5,912 nucleotides of DNA. It comes from Chloroflexota bacterium (lineage in GTDB: Bacteria; Chloroflexota; Anaerolineae; B4-G1; SLSP01). Both the position numbers and the translations under genes were made by a program. Of this stretch, positions 4,612-5,912 are shown in pieces. The notes below the pieces were generated by a model. The model was not told where the DNA came from. It worked only from the letters and a program-made list of their open reading frames with translations, and did not search any database. Positions within the stretch are counted from its first letter, which is position 1, and each line of letters starts with the position of its first letter. The stretch covers positions 1-5,912 of the forward strand of contig JAAZNO010000134.1 in the NCBI GenBank assembly GCA_012798275.1, read 5' to 3'.

Positions 4612-5912
4612 GTGGCTGAAGTTGCCTTACAGGCCTATGAGAATGAAATTGACCAGATGATCGAAGAGGCGCGGTATCTGGAAGCGTTGGCCCACCTTCG
4701 ACACATTTTGGGCCAATATCCTCGCTACCTGGGCGCCTACTACCTGCTGGGAAAAATGCTGCTCGAAGCAGAACTGCCCGACCTCGCCGTGGACATGTTT
4801 CGCCGGGTGCTCAACGCCGACCCCGAGCATTTCCTGGCCCGCATCGGCCTGGGGCTCGCTCACGAGCGTCATGGGCAGCTGCAAGCGGCGATCTGGAATC
4901 TGCAACAGGCCTTTGACCTGGCTCCGGGCGATGAAGCCATCCATGATGAGCTCTGCCGCCTCATGGGCCAGGACAGCGGCGTCACGCCGGACCACATCCC
5001 CATGAGCCGGGCAGGCCTGGCGCGACTCTACCTGCGCGGCGGCCTGTTCAACCGCGCCGTTGAAGAATTCCGCACGCTCGTCGCCGAAAACCCCGACCGG
5101 GTGGACCTGCAAGTGGCCCTCGCCGAAGCCTACTGGCGCGATGATCAAATCGTGCTGGCGGCTGAGCAATGCCAGAGAATCCTGGACGTCTTTCCTTATT
5201 GCCTGAAAGCCAACTTGCTTCTGGGAACGCTGCTGCAAAACAGCGGACAGGAAAGTGGAGGCCGGTATCTGCAACGCGCCCAGGAAGTAGACCCCGAGAA
5301 TCAGGTCGCGGAGGCCCTCTTCGGCAGCAGCAGCCCCTGGCCCAGGACGACCAAAACCATCGAACGCCTGCTCTACGATCCCGCCGCTCTCGACGTAGAT
5401 CAAAAAACCCGCTGGTTCCACGACCTCGAAGCCGCCTCCGTCTCTGTCGGCATCTCCGAGGCCTTGCCGCAGATGAGCCAGGCTGAAATGCAGCTGGTAG
5501 ATGTGACCGCCAGCCTCGAATCGCAGATCGAGATTCCCGATTGGCTGCGCGAGCTGACCCCGCTGGAAGAGCTCGCCGGAGGCGAAACTCCAGAAGAACC
5601 GGCGGAAGCAGAAGTCGCCGAACCTGAAAGCACCATCAGCTATGAAGATCTGGCGAGCTGGCTACAACCGACCCAATCCCCGGTCGCGCCTGAACCCGCA
5701 CCGCCTGCAGCAGAAGCCGTTTTGGGGCCGACCGCTGAGGAAGAAATCCCCGATTGGTTGCGCTCCCTGCAACCTGCCGGTCCCACCGCCATCCCGCCTC
5801 GCCCCTCGGAAGAGGAATTCGGCGAAGAAGCTCTGCCCGATTGGCTGGCGGAATTGCGTCCCCCGCAGGCTCCGGCAGCAGGGATCGTCGCTGAAGGCGC
5901 CCCGGCGGAAGA
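4612..5912 (+). CDS. TPR-repeat protein with acidic PDWL-motif tail, C-terminus cut off by window edge
   Basis: The frame is open for 433 codons to the right edge. Residues 1 to about 231 form about six TPR-like helical hairpins, two groups of three (roughly 8-110 and 131-231). Each has the repeat's usual small and aromatic residues and an end such as NADPEH, DLAPGD or EVDPEN. TPRs are protein-binding scaffolds. A linker (about 232-300) leads to a tail rich in Glu, Pro and Ala that looks disordered and carries PDWL motifs at 309-312, 380-383 and 409-412, plus a looser DLASWL at 346-351. No signal peptide or membrane segment is visible in the part shown, so it is probably cytosolic unless anchored further on. 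The GTG start has AGGAGG 5 nt upstream, stronger than any inner ATG. The gene has its own promoter. Its function is not recognised; no catalytic domain is visible. Confidence 0.85.
   Translation, partial: MAEVALQAYENEIDQMIEEARYLEALAHLRHILGQYPRYLGAYYLLGKMLLEAELPDLAVDMFRRVLNADPEHFLARIGLGLAHERHGQLQAAIWNLQQAFDLAPGDEAIHDELCRLMGQDSGVTPDHIPMSRAGLARLYLRGGLFNRAVEEFRTLVAENPDRVDLQVALAEAYWRDDQIVLAAEQCQRILDVFPYCLKANLLLGTLLQNSGQESGGRYLQRAQEVDPENQVAEALFGSSSPWPRTTKTIERLLYDPAALDVDQKTRWFHDLEAASVSVGISEALPQMSQAEMQLVDVTASLESQIEIPDWLRELTPLEELAGGETPEEPAEAEVAEPESTISYEDLASWLQPTQSPVAPEPAPPAAEAVLGPTAEEEIPDWLRSLQPAGPTAIPPRPSEEEFGEEALPDWLAELRPPQAPAAGIVAEGAPAE
5530..5850 (+). repeat. Repeated (I/L)PDWL motif in the TPR protein tail
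   Basis: The tail of the TPR protein repeats IPDWLREL (residues 308-315), IPDWLRSL (379-386) and LPDWLAEL (408-415), separated by variable Glu/Pro/Ala linkers; DLASWLQP (346-353) may be a degenerate copy. At DNA level CCCGATTGG is identical in all three (5536-5544, 5749-5757, 5836-5844) while flanks differ. Spacing between tryptophans is 39, 32 and 29 residues when the degenerate copy is counted. Conserved short motifs in disordered linkers usually act as docking sites; the partner is unknown. More copies may follow beyond the edge. Confidence 0.7.

Noticed and set aside
4627..5421. Minus-strand open frame of 264 codons opposite the TPR gene
   Set aside because: It is codon-aligned with the TPR frame, which has a promoter, a strong ribosome binding site and clear repeats; the antisense product shows no family features.
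1..5912. Defence system, mobile element, CRISPR array or RNA gene
   Set aside because: No transposase, integrase, nuclease, terminal repeats, spaced repeat array, or tRNA/rRNA-like sequence was seen. A STAND ATPase can occur in defence systems, but this one has MalT-type N-terminal features and no effector domain in the visible part.

Overview
This is a GC-rich, gene-dense bacterial window with two complete genes, two genes cut by the window edges, and two intergenic regions of about 200 bp that carry promoter-like and palindromic sequences. The mix suggests Chloroflexota, probably the Anaerolineae side: a very long MalT/LuxR-like ATPase regulator with TPR repeats, a PPi-type phosphofructokinase, and a TPR protein with an acidic Pro/Ala/Glu-rich tail carrying repeated PDWL motifs. 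That placement is inferred from gene style; no rRNA or other marker is present.

Layout. Positions 1-2381 on the minus strand hold the first 793 codons of a STAND-class regulator (Walker A, Walker B, then a long helical repeat region); its C-terminus lies off the left edge. A divergent intergenic region (2382-2586) follows, with a perfect 10-bp-arm inverted repeat lying between and partly within two predicted promoters. On the plus strand are a 427-residue 6-phosphofructokinase (2587-3870) with PPi-type residues and, 2 nt after its stop, a 178-residue NUDIX hydrolase (3873-4409). A second intergenic region (4410-4611) holds two hairpin-forming repeats, a strong sigma70-like promoter and a 14-bp perfect palindrome in the leader. 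Then comes a TPR protein (4612 to the right edge, incomplete), whose tail repeats an (I/L)PDWL motif.

How the genes may work together. The kinase and NUDIX gene look like one transcription unit. The divergent regulator shares a control region with them, so it may control them, itself, or both; this is inference from arrangement. The TPR gene has its own promoter and appears to be a separate unit. No RNA gene, mobile element, CRISPR array or attachment site was seen. I did not find a clearly new multi-gene system. The most notable items are the shared palindromic operator candidate, the PDWL motif array, and the palindrome in the leader of the TPR gene.
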